DNA of 64,000 bases from Halictus rubicundus (lineage: Eukaryota > Arthropoda > Insecta > Hymenoptera > Halictidae): NCBI RefSeq assembly GCF_050948215.1, contig NW_027488970.1, positions 62,001-126,000 of the forward strand, written 5' to 3'. This document shows positions 1 to 16,290 of this stretch, piece by piece. Below the pieces are notes generated by a model, which saw only the letters and a program-made list of their open reading frames with translations, did not search any database and was not told the origin of the DNA. The stretch's first letter is position 1. Each line of letters opens with the position of its first letter. A program made the position numbers and the translations under genes.

Positions 1-1659
1 TAGAGGATAGGCTATAGGATTGGATAGAATAGAGGATAGGATAGAGGATAGGATAGGATAGAGAATAGGATAGGATAGAGCATAGGATAGGATAAACGAT
101 AGGATAGGATAGAGCATAGGATAGGATAAACGATAGGATAGGATAGAGGATACGATAGGATAGAGGATACGATAGGATAGAGGATAGGATAGGATAGAGG
201 ATAGGATACGATAGGATAGAGGATAGGATAGGATAGAGGATAGGATCTGATAGAGGATAGGATAGGGTAGAGGATAGGATAGGATGGAGAATAGGATATA
301 GGATTGGATACGATAGAGGATAGGATAGGATAGGATAGAGGATAGGATAGGATCGAGAATAGGTTAGGATAGAGGATAGGATATCATAGAGGATAGGATA
401 GGATAGAGAATAGGATATAGGATTGGATAGGATAGCGGATAGTATAGGATAGAGGATAGGATAGGATAGAGGATAGGATAGGGTAGAGGATAGGATAGGA
501 TAGGATAGGATAGATGATAGGATAGGATAGAGGATAGGATAGGATAGTGGATAGGATAGGATAGAGGATAGGATAGGATACAGGATAGGATAGGATAGAG
601 GATAGGATAGGATAGAGGATAGGATAGGATAGAGGATAGGATAGGATAGAGGATATAATAGGATAGAGAATAGGTTAGGATAGAGGATAGGATATCATAG
701 AGGATAGGATAGGATAGAGAATAGGATATAGGATTGGATAGGATAGAGGATAGAATAGGATAGAGGATAGGATAGGATAGAGGATAGGATAGGATAGAGG
801 ATAGGATAGGATAGAGGATAGGATAGGATAGAGGATTGGATAGGATAGAGGATAGGATAGGATAGAGGATAGGATAGGATAGAGGATAGGATACGATAGA
901 GGATAGCATAGGATAGAGGATAGGATAGGATAGAGAATAGGATAGGATAGAGCATAGGATAGGATAAACGATAGGATAGGATAGAGGATACGATAGGATA
1001 GAGGATACGATAGGATAGAGGATAGGATAGGATAGAGGATAGGATACGATAGGATAGAGGATAGGATGGGATAGAGGATAGGATCTGATAGAGGATAGGA
1101 TAGGGTAGAGGATAGGATAGGATGGAGAATAGGATATAGGATTGGATAGGATAGAGGATAGGATAGAGGATAGGATAGGATAGGATAGAGGATAGGATAG
1201 GATCGAGAATAGGTTAGGATAGAGGATAGGATATCATAGAGGATAGGATAGGATAGAGAATAGAATATAGGATTGGATAGGATAGCGGATAGTATAGGAT
1301 AGAGGATAGGATAGGATAGAGGATAGGATAGGATAGAGGATAGGATAGGATAGGATAGAGGATAGGATAGGATAGAGGATAGGATAGGATAGTGGATAGG
1401 ATAGGATAGAGGATAGGATAGGATAGAGGATAGGATAGGATAGAGGATAGGATAGGATAGAGGATAGGATAGGATAGAGGATAGGATAGGATAGAGGATA
1501 GGATAGGATAGAGAATAGGTTAGGATAGAGGATAGGATATCATAGAGGATAGGATAGGATAGAGAATAGGATATAGGATTGGATAGGATAGAGGATACGA
1601 TAGGATAGAGGATAGGATAGGATAGAGGATAGGATAGGATAGTGGATAGGATAGGATAG

Positions 1660-2960
1660 AGGATATTATAGGATAGAGGATACGATATAGGATTGGATAG
1701 GATAGAGGATAGAATAGGAGAGAGGATAGGATAGGATAGAGGATAGGATAGGATAGAGGATAGGATAGGATAGAGAATAGGATAGGATAGAGGATAGGAT
1801 AGGATAGAGGATAGGATAGGATAGAGGATAGGATAGAATAGAGAATAGGATATAGGATTGGATAGGATAGCGGATAGGATAGGATAGAGGATAGGATAGG
1901 ATAGAGGATAGGATAGGATAGAGGATAGGATACGATAGAGGATAGGATAGGATAGAGGATAGGATAGGATAGAGGATAGGATTGGATAGGATAGAGGATA
2001 GGATAGGATAGAGGATAGGATATAGGATTGGATGGAATAGAGGATAGGATAGAGGATAGGATAGGATAGAGAATAGGATATAGGATTGGATAGGATAGAG
2101 GATAGCATAGGATAGAGGATAGGATAGGATAGAGAATAGGATAGGATAGAGGATAGGATAGGATAGAGGATAGGATAGGATAGGGGATAGGATAGGATAG
2201 AGGATATGATAGGATAGAGGATAGGATAGGATAGAGGATAGGATAGAATAGAGGATAGGATAGGATAGAGAATAGGATATAGGATTGGATAGGGTAGAGG
2301 ATAGGATAGGATAGTGGATAGGATAGGATAGAGGATAGGATAGGATAGAGGATACGATATAGGATTGGATAGGATAGAGGATAGAATAGGAGAGAGGATA
2401 GGATAGGATAGAGGATAGGATAGGATAGAGGATAGGATAGGATAGAGAATAGGATAGGATAGAGGATAGGATAGGATAGAGGATAGGATAGGATAGAGGA
2501 TAGGATAGAATAGAGAATAGGATATAGGATTGGATAGGATAGCGGATAGGATAGGATAGAGGATAGGATAGGATAGAGGATAGGATAGGATAGAGGATAG
2601 GATACGATAGAGGATAGGATAGGATAGAGGATAGGATAGGATAGAGGATAGGATTGGATAGGATAGAGGATAGGATAGGATAGAGGATAGGATATGATAG
2701 AGGATAGGATATAGGATTGGATGGAATAGAGGATGGGATAGAGGATAGGATAGGATAGAGAATAGGATATAGGATTGGATAGGATAGAGGATAGCATAGG
2801 ATAGAGGATAGGATAGGATAGAGAATAGGATAGGATAGAGGATAGGATAGGATAGAGGATAGGATAGGATAGGGGATAGGATAGGATAGAGGATATGATA
2901 GGATAGAGGATAGGATAGGATAGAGGATAGGATAGAATAGAGGATAGGATAGGATAGAGA
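1660..2960. repeat. tandem satellite sub-block of about 0.67-0.69 kb, two copies
   Basis: The word GGAGAGAGG with its neighbours occurs at 1718 and again at 2389, 671 bp apart. The following markers (GGATGGAATAG, AGCATAGG, AGGGGATAGG) repeat in the same order at a spacing of about 689 bp, for example AGGGGATAGG at about 2181 and 2870. The change in spacing comes from an extra short unit in the second copy. Boundaries are approximate because the flanks are the same satellite. Confidence 0.6.
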
Positions 2961-5900
2961 ATAGGATATAGGATTGGATAGGGTAGAGGATAGAATAGGA
3001 TAGAGGATAGGATAGGATAGCGGATAGGATATGTTAGAGGATAGGATAGGATAGAGGATAGGATAGGATAAACGATAGGATAGGATAGAGGATAGGATAG
3101 GATAGAGGATAGGATAGAGGATAGGATAGGATAGAGAATAGGTTAGGATAGAGGATAGGATATCATAGAGGATAGGATAGGATAGAGAATAGGATATAGG
3201 ATTGGATAGGATAGAGGATAGGATATGATAGAGGATAGGATAGGATAGAGGATAGGATAGGATAGAGGATAGGATAGGATAGAGGATAGGATAGGATAGA
3301 GGATAGGATAGGATAGAGGATAGGATAGGATAGAGAATAGGATAGGATAGAGGATAGGATAGGATAGAGGATAGGATAGGATAAACGATAGGATAGGATA
3401 GAGGATAGGATATGATAGAGGATAGGATAAGATAGAGGATAGGATAGGATAGGATAGAGGATAGGATAGGATAGAGGATAGGATAGGATAGAGGATAAGA
3501 TAGGATAGAGGATAGGATCGGATGGAGAATAGGATAGGATAGAGGATAGGATAGGATAGAGAATAGGATAGGATAGAGGATAATATACGATAGAGGATAG
3601 GATAGGATAGAGGATAGGATAGGATAGAGAATAGGATAGGATAGAGGATAGGATAGGATAAACGGTAGGATAGGATAGAGGATACGATAGGATAGAGGAT
3701 AGGATAGGATAGGGGATAGGATAGGATAGTGGATAGGATAGGATAGAGGATAGGATAGGATAGAGGATACGATATAGGATTGGATAGGATAGAGGATAGA
3801 ATAGGAGAGAGGATAGGATAGGATAGAGGATAGGATAGGATAGAGGATAGGATAGGATCGAGAATAGGATAGGATAGAGGATAGGATAGGATAGAGGATA
3901 GGATAGGATAGAGGATAGGATAGAATAGAGAATAGGATATAGGATTGGATAGGATAGCGGATAGGATAGGATAGAGGATAGGATAGGATAGAGGATAGGA
4001 TAGGATAGAGGATAGGATACGATAGAGTATAGGATAGGATAGAGGATAGGATAGGATAGAGGATAGGATAGGATAGGATAGAGGATAGGATATGATAGAG
4101 GATAGGATATAGGATTGGATGGAATAGAGGATAGGATAGAGGATAGGATAGGATAGAGAATAGGATATAGGATTGGATAGGATAGAGGATAGCATAGGAT
4201 AGAGGATAGGATAGGATAGAGAATAGGATAGGATAGAGGATAGGATAGGATAGAGGATAGGATAGGATAGGGGATAGGATAGGATAGAGGATATGATAGG
4301 ATAGAGGATAGGATAGGATAGAGGATAGGATAGAATAGAGGATAGAATAGGATATAGGATTGGATAGGATAGAGGATAGAATAGGATAGAGGATAGGATA
4401 GGATACCGGATAGGATATGTTAGAGGATAGGATAGGATAGAGGATAGGATAGGATAAACGATAGGATAGGATAGAGGATAGGATAGGATAGAGGATAGGA
4501 TAGAGGATAGGATTGGATAGGATAGAGGATAGGATAGGATAGAGAATAGGTTAGGATAGAGGATAGGATATCATAGAGGATAGGATAGGATAGAGAATAG
4601 GATATAGGATTGGATAGGATAGAGGATAGGATATGATAGAGGATAGGATAGGATAGAGGATAGGATAAGATAGAGGATAGGATAGGATAGGATAGAGGAT
4701 AGGATAGGATAGAGGATAGGATAGGATAGAGGATAAGATAGGATAGAGGATAGGATCGGATGGAGAATAGGATAGGATAGAGGATAGGATAGGATAGAGA
4801 ATAGGATAGGATAGAGGATAATATACGATAGAGGATAGGATAGGATAGAGGATAGGATAGGATAGAGAATAGGATAGGATAGAGGATAGGATAGGATAGA
4901 GGATACGATAGGATAGAGGATAGGATACGATAGAGGATAGGATAGGATAGTGGATAGGATAGGATAGAGGATAGGATAGGATAGAGGATACGATATAGGA
5001 TTGGATAGGATAGAGGATAGAATAGGAGAGAGGATAGGATAGGATAGAGGATAGGATAGGATAGAGGATAGGATAGGATAGAGAATAGGATAGGATAGAG
5101 GATAGGATAGGATAGAGGATAGGATAGGATAGAGGATAGGATAGAATAAACGGTAGGATAGGATAGAGGATACGATAGGATAGAGGATAGGATAGGATAG
5201 GGGATAGGATAGGATAGTGGATAGGATAGGATAGAGGATAGGATAGGATAGAGGATACGATATAGGATTGGATAGGTTAGAGGATAGAATAGGAGAGAGG
5301 ATAGGATAGGATAGAGGATAGGATAGGATAGAGGATAGGATAGGATAGAGAATAGGATAGGATAGAGGATAGGATAGGATAGAGGATAGGATAGGATAGA
5401 GGATAGGATAGAATAGAGAATAGGATATAGGATTGGATAGGATAGCGGATAGGATAGGATAGAGGATAGGATAGGATAGAGGATAGAATAGGATAGAGGA
5501 TAGGATACGATAGAGTATAGGATAGGATAGAGGATAGGATAGGATAGAGGATAGGATAGGATAGAGGATAGGATAGGATAGAGGATAGGATATGATAGAG
5601 GATTGGATAGGATAGAGGATAGGATAGGATAGAGGATAGGATAGGATAGAGGATAGGATACGATAGAGGATAGCATAGGATAGAGGATAGGATAGGATAG
5701 AGAATAGGATAGGATAGAGGATAGGATAGGATAGAGGATAGGATAGGATAGAGGATAGGATAGGATAGGGGATAGGATAGGATAGAGGATATGATAGGAT
5801 AGAGGATAGGATAGGATAGAGGATAGGATAGGATAGGATGGAGGATAGGATAGGATAGAGAATAGGTTAGGATAGAGGATAGGATATCATAGAGGATAGG

Positions 5901-7719
5901 ATAGGATAGAGAATAGGATATAGGATTGGATAGGATAGAGGATAGAATAGGATAGAGGATAGGATAGGATAGAGGATAGGATAGGATAGAGGATAGGATA
6001 GGATAGAGAATAGGATAGGATAGAGGATAGGATAGGATAGAGAATAGGATAGGATAGAGGATAGGATAGGATAGAGGATAGGATAGGATAGGATGGAGGA
6101 TAGGATAGGATAGAGAATAGGTTAGGATAGAGGATAGGATATCATAGAGGATAGGATAGGATAGAGAATAGGATATAGGATTGGATAGGATAGAGGATAG
6201 AATAGGATAGAGGATAGGATAGGATAGAGGATAGGATAGGATACAGGATAGGATAGGATAGAGGATAGGATAGGATAGAGAATAGGATAGGATAGCGGAT
6301 AGGATAGGATAGAGGATAGGATAGGATAGAGGATAGGATAGGATAGAGGATAGGATACGATAGAGGATAGGATAGGATAGAGGATAGGATAGGATAGAGG
6401 ATAGGATAGGATAGGATAGAGGATATGATAGGATAGAGGATAGGATATGATAGAGGATAGGATATAGGATTGGATAGAATAGAGGATAGGATAGAGGATA
6501 GGATAGGATAGAGAATAGGATAGGATAGAGCATAGGATAGGATAAACGATAGGATAGGATAGAGGATACGATAGGATAGAGGATACGATAGGATAGAGGA
6601 TAGGATAGGATAGAGGATAGGATACGATAGGATAGAGGATAGGATAGGATAGAGGATAGGATCTGATAGAGGATAGGATAGTGTAGAGGATAGGATAGGA
6701 TGGAGAATAGGATATAGGATTGTATAGGATAGAGGATAGGATAGAGGATAGGATAGGATAGGATAGAGGATAGGATAGGATCGAGAATAGGTTAGGATAG
6801 AGGATAGGATATCATAGAGGATAGGATAGGATAGAGAATAGGATATAGGATTGGATAGGATAGCGGATAGTATAGGATAGAGGATAGGATAGGATAGAGG
6901 ATAGGATAGGATAGAGGATAGGATAGGATAGAGGATAGGATAGGATAGAGGATTGGATAGGTTAGAGGATAGGATAGGATAGAGGATAGGATAGGATAAA
7001 CGATAGGATAGGATAGAGGATAGGATATGATAGAGGATAGGATAAGATAGAGGATAGGATAGGATAGGATAGAGGATAGGATAGGATAGAGGATAGGATA
7101 GGATAGAGGATAGGATAGGATAGTGGATAGGATAGGATAGAGGATATGATAGGATAGAGGATAGGATAGGATAGAGGATAGGATAGGATAGGATGGAGGA
7201 TAGGATAGGATAGAGAATAGGTTAGGATAGAGGATAGGATATCATAGAGGATAGGATAGGATAGAGAATAGGATATAGGATTGGATAGGATAGAGGATAG
7301 AATAGGATAGAGGATAGGATAGGATAGAGGATAGGATAGGATACAGGATAGGATAGGATAGAGGATAGGATAGGATAGAGAATAGGATAGGATAGAGGAT
7401 AGGATAGGATAGAGAATAGGATAGGATAGAGGATAGGATAGGATAGAGGATAGGATAGGATAGAGGATAGGATACGATAGAGGATAGTATAGGATAGAGG
7501 ATAGGATATCATAGAGGATAGGATAGGATAGAGAATAGGATATAGGATTGGATAGGATAGCGGATAGGATAGGATAGAGGATAGGATAGGATAAAGGATA
7601 GGATACGATAGAGGATAGGATAGGATAGAGGATAGGATAGGATAGAGAATAGGATAGGATAGAGGATAGGATAGGATAAACGGTAGGATAGGATAGAGGA
7701 TACGATAGGATAGACGATA

Positions 7720-10700
7720 GGATAGGATAGAGGATAGGATAGGATAGTGGATAGGATAGGATAGAGGATAGGATAGGATAGAGGATACGATATAGGATTG
7801 GATAGGATAGAGGATAGAATAGGAGAGAGGATAGGATAGGATAGAGGATAGGATAGGATAGATGATAGGATAGGATAGAGAATAGGATAGGATAGAGGAT
7901 AGGATAGGATAGAGGATAGGATAGGATAGAGGATAGGATAGAATAGAGAATAGGATATAGGATTGGATAGGATAGCGGATAGGATAGGATAGAGGATAGG
8001 ATAGGATAGAGGATAGGATAGGATAGAGGATAGGATACGATAGAGGATAGGATAGGATAGAGGATAGGATAGGATAGAGGATAGGATAGGATAGGATAGA
8101 GGATAGGATAGGATAGAGGATAGGATATGATAGAGGATAGGATATAGGATTGGATGGAATAGAGGATAGGATAGAGGATAGGATAGGATAGAGAATAGGA
8201 TATAGGATTGGATAGGATAGAGGATAGCATAGGATAGAGGATATAATAGGATAGAGAATAGGATAGGATAGAGGATAGGATAGGATAGAGGATAGGATAG
8301 GATAGGGGATAGGATAGGATAGAGGATATGATAGGATAGAGGATAGGATAGGATAGAGAATAGGATATAGGATTGGATAGGATAGAGGATAGAATAGGAT
8401 AGAGGATAGGATAGGATAGCGGATAGGATATGTTAGAGGATAGGATAGGATAGAGGATAGGATAGGATAAACGATAGGATAGGATAGAGGATAGGATAGG
8501 ATAGAGGATAGGATAGGATAGAGGATAGGATAGGATAGAGGATAGGATAGAGGATAGGATTGGATAGGATAGAGGATAGGATAGGATAGAGAATAGGTTA
8601 GGATAGAGGATAGGATATCATAGAGGATAGGATAGGATAGAGAATAGGATATAGGATTGGATAGGATAGAGGATAGGATATGATAGAGGATAGGATAGGA
8701 TAGAGGATAGGATAGGATAGAGGATAGGATAGGATAGAGGATAGGATAGGATAGAGGATAGGATAGGATAGAGGATAGGATAGGATAGGGGATAGGATAG
8801 GATAGAGGATATGATAGGATAGAGGATAGGATAGGATAGAGGATAGGATAGAATAGAGGATAGGATAGGATAGAGAATAGGATATAGGATTGGATAGGAT
8901 AGAGGATAGAATAGGATAGAGGATAGGATAGGATAGCGGATAGGATATGTTAGAGGATAGGATAGGATAGAGGATAGGATAGGATAAACGATAGGATAGG
9001 ATAGAGGATAGGATAGGATAGAGGATAGGATAGAGGATAGGATTGGATAGGATAGAGGATAGGATAGGATAGAGAATAGGTTAGGATAGAGGATAGGATA
9101 TCATAGAGGATAGGATAGGATAGAGAATAGGATATAGGATTGGATAGGATAGAGGATAGGATATGATAGAGGATAGGATAGGATAGAGGATAGGATAGGA
9201 TAGAGGATAGGATAGGATAGAGGATAGGATAGGATAGAGGATAGGATAGGATAGAGAATAGGATAGGATAGAGGATAGGATAGGATAGAGGATAGGATAG
9301 GATAAACGATAGGATAGGATAGAGGATAGGATATGATAGAGGATAGGATAAGATAGAGGATAGGATAGGATAGGATAGAGGATAGGATAGGATAGAGGAT
9401 AGGATAGGATAGAGGATAAGATAGGATAGAGGATAGGATCGGATGGAGAATAGGATAGGATAGAGGATAGGATAGGATAGAGAATAGGATAGGATAGAGG
9501 ATAATATACGATAGAGGATAGGATAGGATAGAGGATAGGATAGGATAGAGAATAGGATAGGATAGAGGATAGGATAGGATAATCGGTAGGATAGGATAGA
9601 GGATACGATAGGATAGAGGATAGGATAGGATAGAGGATAGGATAGGATAGTGGATAGGATAGGATAGAGGATAGGATAGGATAGAGGATAGGATACGATA
9701 GAGGATAGCATAGGATAGAGGATAGGATAGGATAGAGAATAGGATAGGATAGAGCATAGGATAGGATAAACGATAGGATAGGATAGAGGATACGATAGGA
9801 TAGAGGATACGATAGGATAGAGGATAGGATAGGATAGAGGATAGGATACGATAGGATAGAGGATAGGATGGGATAGAGGATAGGATCTGATAGAGGATAG
9901 GATAGGGTAGAGGATAGGATAGGATGGAGAATAGGATATAGGATTGGATAGGATAGAGGATAGGATAGAGGATAGGATAGGATAGGATAGAGGATAGGAT
10001 AGGATCGAGAATAGGTTAGGATAGAGGATAGGATATCATAGAGGATAGGATAGGATAGAGAATAGGATATAGGATTGGATAGGATAGCGGATAGTATAGG
10101 ATAGAGGATAGGATAGGATAGAGGATAGGATAGGATAGAGGATAGGATAGGATAGGATAGGATAGAGGATAGGATAGGATAGAGGATAGGATAGGATAGT
10201 GGATAGGATACGATAGAGGATAGCATAGGATAGAGGATAGGATAGGATAGAGAATAGGATAGGATAGAGCATAGGATAGGATAAACGATAGGATAGGATA
10301 GAGGATACGATAGGATAGAGGATACGATAGGATAGAGGATAGGATAGGATAGAGGATAGGATACGATAGGATAGAGGATAGGATGGGATAGAGGATAGGA
10401 TCTGATAGAGGATAGGATAGGGTAGAGGATAGGATAGGATGGAGAATAGGATATAGGATTGGATAGGATAGAGGATAGGATAGAGGATAGGATAGGATAG
10501 GATAGAGGATAGGATAGGATCGAGAATAGGTTAGGATAGAGGATAGGATATCATAGAGGATAGGATAGGATAGAGAATAGGATATAGGATTGGATAGGAT
10601 AGCGGATAGTATAGGATAGAGGATAGGATAGGATAGAGGATAGGATAGGATAGAGGATAGGATAGGATAGGATAGGATAGAGGATAGGATAGGATAGAGG

Positions 10701-13700
10701 ATAGGATAGGATAGTGGATAGGATAGGATAGAGGATAGGATAGGATAGAGGATAGGATAGGATAGAGGATAGGATAGGATAGAGGATAGGATAGGATAGA
10801 GGATAGGATAGGATAGAGGATAGGATAGGATAGAGAATAGGTTAGGATAGAGGATAGGATATCATAGAGGATAGGATAGGATAGAGAATAGGATATAGGA
10901 TTGGATAGGATAGAGGATAGAATAGGATAGAGGATAGGATAGGATAGAGGATAGGATAGGATAGAGGATAGGATAGGATAGAGGATAGGATATGATAGAG
11001 GATTGGATAGGATAGAGGATAGGATAGGATAGAGGATAGGATAGGATAGAGGATAGGATACGATAGAGGATAGCATAGGATAGAGGATAGGATAGGATAG
11101 AGAATAGGATAGGATAGAGGATAGGATAGGATAGAGGATAGGATAGGATAGAGGATAGGATAGGATAGGGGATAGGATAGGATAGAGGATATGATAGGAT
11201 AGAGGATAGGATAGGATAGAGGATAGGATAGGATAGGATGGAGGATAGGATAGGATAGAGAATAGGTTAGGATAGAGGATAGGATATCATAGAGGATAGG
11301 ATAGGATAGAGAATAGGATATAGGATTGGATAGGATAGAGGATAGAATAGGATAGAGGATAGGATAGGATAGAGGATAGGATAGGATACAGGATAGGATA
11401 GGATAGAGGATAGGATAGGATAGAGAATAGGATAGGATAGAGGATAGGATAGGATAGAGAATAGGATAGGATAGAGGATAGGATAGGATAGAGGATAGGA
11501 TAGGATAGAGGATAGGATAGGATAGAGGATAGTATAGGATAGAGGATAGGATATCATAGAGGATAGGATAGGATAGAGAATAGGATATAGGATTGGATAG
11601 GATAGCGGATAGGATAGGATAGAGGATAGGATAGGATAAAGGATAGGATACGATAGAGGATAGCATAGGATAGAGGATAGGATAGGATAGAGAATAGGAT
11701 AGGATAGAGGATAGGATAGGATAGAGGATAGGATAGGATAGGGGATAGGATAGGATAGAGGATATGATAGGATAGAGGATAGGATAGGATAGAGGATAGG
11801 ATAGAATAGAGGACAGGATAGGATAGAGAATAGGATATAGGATTGGATAGGATAGAGGATAGAATAGGATAGAGGATAGGATAGGATAGCGGATAGGATA
11901 TGTTAGAGGATAGGATAGGATAGAGGATATTATAGGATAAACGATAGGATAGGATAGAGGATAGAGGATAGGATAGAGGATAGGATAGAGGATAGGATAG
12001 AGGATAGGATAGGATAGAGAATAGGTTGGGATAGAGGATAGGATATCATAGAGGATAGGATAGGATAGAGGATAGGATAGGATAGAGGATAGGATAGGAT
12101 AGAGGATAGGATAGGATAGAGGATAGGATAGGATAGAGGATAGGATAGGATAGAGAATAGGATAGGATAGAGGATAGGATAGGATAGAGGATAGGATAGG
12201 ATAAACGATAGGATAGGATAGAGGATAGGATATGATAGAGGATAGGATAAGATAGAGGATAGGATAGGATAGGATAGAGGATAGGATAGGATAGAGGATA
12301 AGATAGGATAGAGGATAGGATCGGATGGAGAATAGGATAGGATAGAGGATAGGATAGGATAGAGAATAGGATAGGATAGAGAATAGGATACGATAGAGGA
12401 TAGGATAGGATAAACGATAGGATAGGATAGAGGATAGGATATGATAGAGGATAGGATAAGATAGAGGATAGGATAGGATAGGATAGAGGATAGGATAGGA
12501 TAGAGGATAGGATAGGATAGAGGATAAGATAGGATAGAGGATAGGATCGGATGGAGAATAGGATAGGATAGAGGATAGGATACGATAGAGGATAGGATAG
12601 GATAGAGGATAGGATAGGATAGAGGATAGGATAGGATAGGATAGAGGATAGGATAGGATAGAGGATAGGATATGATAGAGGATAGGATATAGGATTGGAT
12701 ATAATAGAGGATAGGATAGAGGATAGGATAGGATAGAAAATAGGATAGGATAGAGCATAGGATAGGATAAACGATAGGATAGGATAGAGGATACGATAGG
12801 ATAGAGGATACGATAGGATAGAGGATAGGATAGGATAGAGGATAGGATACGATAGGATAGAGGATAGGATACGATAGAGGATAGTATAGGATAGAGGATA
12901 GGATATCATAGAGGATAGGATAGGATAGAGAATAGGATATAGGATTGGATAGGATAGCGGATAGGATAGGATAGAGGATAGGATAGGATAAAGGATAGGA
13001 TACGATAGAGGATAGGATAGGATAGAGGATAGGATAGGATAGAGAATAGGATAGGATAGAGGATAGGATAGGATAAACGGTAGGATAGGATAGAGGATAC
13101 GATAGGATAGACGATAGGATAGGATAGAGGATAGGATAGGATAGTGGATAGGATAGGATAGAGGATAGGATAGGATAGAGGATACGATATAGGATTGGAT
13201 AGGATAGAGGATAGAATAGGAGAGAGGATAGGATAGGATAGAGGATAGGATAGGATAGATGATAGGATAGGATAGAGAATAGGATAGGATAGAGGATAGG
13301 ATAGGATAGAGGATAGGATAGGATAGAGGATAGGATAGAATAGAGAATAGGATATAGGATTGGATAGGATAGCGGATAGGATAGGATAGAGGATAGGATA
13401 GGATAGAGGATAGGATAGGATAGAGGATAGGATACGATAGAGGATAGGATAGGATAGAGGATAGGATAGGATAGAGGATAGGATAGGATAGGATAGAGGA
13501 TAGGATAGGATAGAGGATAGGATATGATAGAGGATAGGATATAGGATTGGATGGAATAGAGGATAGGATAGAGGATAGGATAGGATAGAGAATAGGATAT
13601 AGGATTGGATAGGATAGAGGATAGCATAGGATAGAGGATATAATAGGATAGAGAATAGGATAGGATAGAGGATAGGATAGGATAGAGGATAGGATAGGAT

Positions 13701-16290
13701 AGGGGATAGGATAGGATAGAGGATATGATAGGATAGAGGATAGGATAGGATAGAGGATAGGATAGAATAGAGGATAGGATAGGATAGAGAATAGGATATA
13801 GGATTGGATAGGATAGAGGATAGAATAGGATAGAGGATAGGATAGGATAGCGGATAGGATATGTTAGAGGATAGGATAGGATAGAGGATAGGATAGGATA
13901 AACGATAGGATAGGATAGAGGATAGGATAGGATAGAGGATAGGATAGAGGATAGGATTGGATAGGATAGAGGATAGGATAGGATAGAGAATAGGTTAGGA
14001 TAGAGGATAGGATATCATAGAGGATAGGATAGGATAGAGAATAGGATATAGGATTGGATAGGATAGAGGATAGGATATGATAGAGGATAGGATAGGATAG
14101 AGGATAGGATAGGATAGAGGATAGGATAGGATAGAGGATAGGATAGGATAGAGGATAGGATAGGATAGAGAATTGGATAGGATAGAGGATAGGATAGGAT
14201 AGAGGATAGGATAGGATAGAGGATAGGATAGGATAGGATAGAGGATAGGATAGGATAGAGGATAGGATATGATAGAGGATAGGATATAGGATTGGATGGA
14301 ATAGAGGATAGGATAGAGGATAGGATAGGATAGAGAATAGGATATAGGATTGGATAGGATAGAGGATAGCATAGGATAGAGGATAGGATAGGATAGAGAA
14401 TAGGATAGGATAGAGGATAGGATAGGATAGAGGATAGGATAGGATAGGGGATAGGATAGGATAGAGGATATGATAGGATAGAGGATAGGATAGGATAGAG
14501 GATAGGATAGAATAGAGGATAGGATAGGATAGAGAATAGGATATAGGATTGGATAGGATAGAGGATAGAATAGGATAGAGGATAGGATAGGATAGCGGAT
14601 AGGATATGTTAGAGGATAGGATAGGATAGAGGATAGGATAGGATAAACGATAGGATAGGATAGAGGATAGGATAGGATAGAGGATAGGATAGAGGATAGG
14701 ATTGGATAGGATAGAGGATAGGATAGGATAGAGAATAGGTTAGGATAGAGGATAGGATATCATAGAGGATAGGATAGGATAGAGAATAGGATATAGGATT
14801 GGATAGGATAGAGGATAGGATATGATAGAGGATAGGATAGGATAGAGGATAGGATAGGATAGAGGATAGGATAGGATAGAGGATAGGATAGGATAGAGGA
14901 TAGGATAGGATAGAGAATAGGATAGGATAGAGGATAGGATAGGATAGAGGATAGGATAGGATAAACGATAGGATAGGATAGAGGATAGGATATGATAGAG
15001 GATAGGATAAGATAGAGGATAGGATAGGATAGGATAGAGGATAGGATAGGATAGAGGATAGGATAGGATAGAGGATAAGATAGGATAGAGGATAGGATCG
15101 GATGGAGAATAGGATAGGATAGAGGATAGGATAGGATAGAGAATAGGATAGGATAGAGGATAATATACGATAGAGGATAGGATAGGATAGAGGATAGGAT
15201 AGGATAGAGAATAGGATAGGATAGAGGATAGGATAGGATAATCGGTAGGATAGGATAGAGGATACGATAGGATAGAGGATAGGATAGGATAGAGGATAGG
15301 ATAGGATAGTGGATAGGATAGGATAGAGGATAGGATAGGATAGAGGATAGGATACGATAGAGGATAGCATAGGATAGAGGATAGGATAGGATAGAGAATA
15401 GGATAGGATAGAGCATAGGATAGGATAAACGATAGGATAGGATAGAGGATACGATAGGATAGAGGATACGATAGGATAGAGGATAGGATAGGATAGAGGA
15501 TAGGATACGATAGGATAGAGGATAGGATGGGATAGAGGATAGGATCTGATAGAGGATAGGATAGGGTAGAGGATAGGATAGGATGGAGAATAGGATATAG
15601 GATTGGATAGGATAGAGGATAGGATAGAGGATAGGATAGGATAGGATAGAGGATAGGATAGGATCGAGAATAGGTTAGGATAGAGGATAGGATATCATAG
15701 AGGATAGGATAGGATAGAGAATAGGATATAGGATTGGATAGGATAGAGGATAGTATAGGATAGAGGATAGGATAGGATAGAGGATAGGATAGGATAGAGG
15801 ATAGGATAGGATAGGATAGGATAGAGGATAGGATAGGATAGAGGATAGGATAGGATAGTGGATAGGATAGGATAGAGGATAGGATAGGATAGAGGATAGG
15901 ATAGGATAGAGGATAGGATAGGATAGAGGATAGGATAGGATAGAGGATAGGATAGGATAGAGGATAGGATAGGATAGAGAATAGGTTAGGATAGAGGATA
16001 GGATATCATAGAGGATAGGATAGGATAGAGAATAGGATATAGGATTGGATAGGATAGAGGATAGAATAGGATAGAGGATAGGATAGGATAGAGGATAGGA
16101 TAGGATAGAGGATAGGATAGGATAGAGGATAGGATATGATAGAGGATTGGATAGGATAGAGGATAGGATAGGATAGAGTATAGGATAGGATAGAGGATAG
16201 GATACGATAGAGGATAGCATAGGATAGAGGATAGGATAGGATAGAGAATAGGATAGGATAGAGGATAGGATAGGATAGAGGATAGGATAG
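7720..16290. repeat. higher-order satellite repeat, copy 1 (period 11,488 bp)
   Basis: This block matches 19.19-27.78 kb marker for marker. The offset is 11,488 bp over most of its length, for example AGGATATTAT at 11924 and 23412 and the rare GGTTGGG variant near 12026 and 23514. Left of about 8.5 kb the offset becomes 11,471, exactly one 17-bp unit less. The match is lost left of about 7.72 kb, where copy 1 carries AAACGGTAGG, and right of about 16.29 kb. Lines sampled along the block matched base for base, but identity was not computed. Confidence 0.8.
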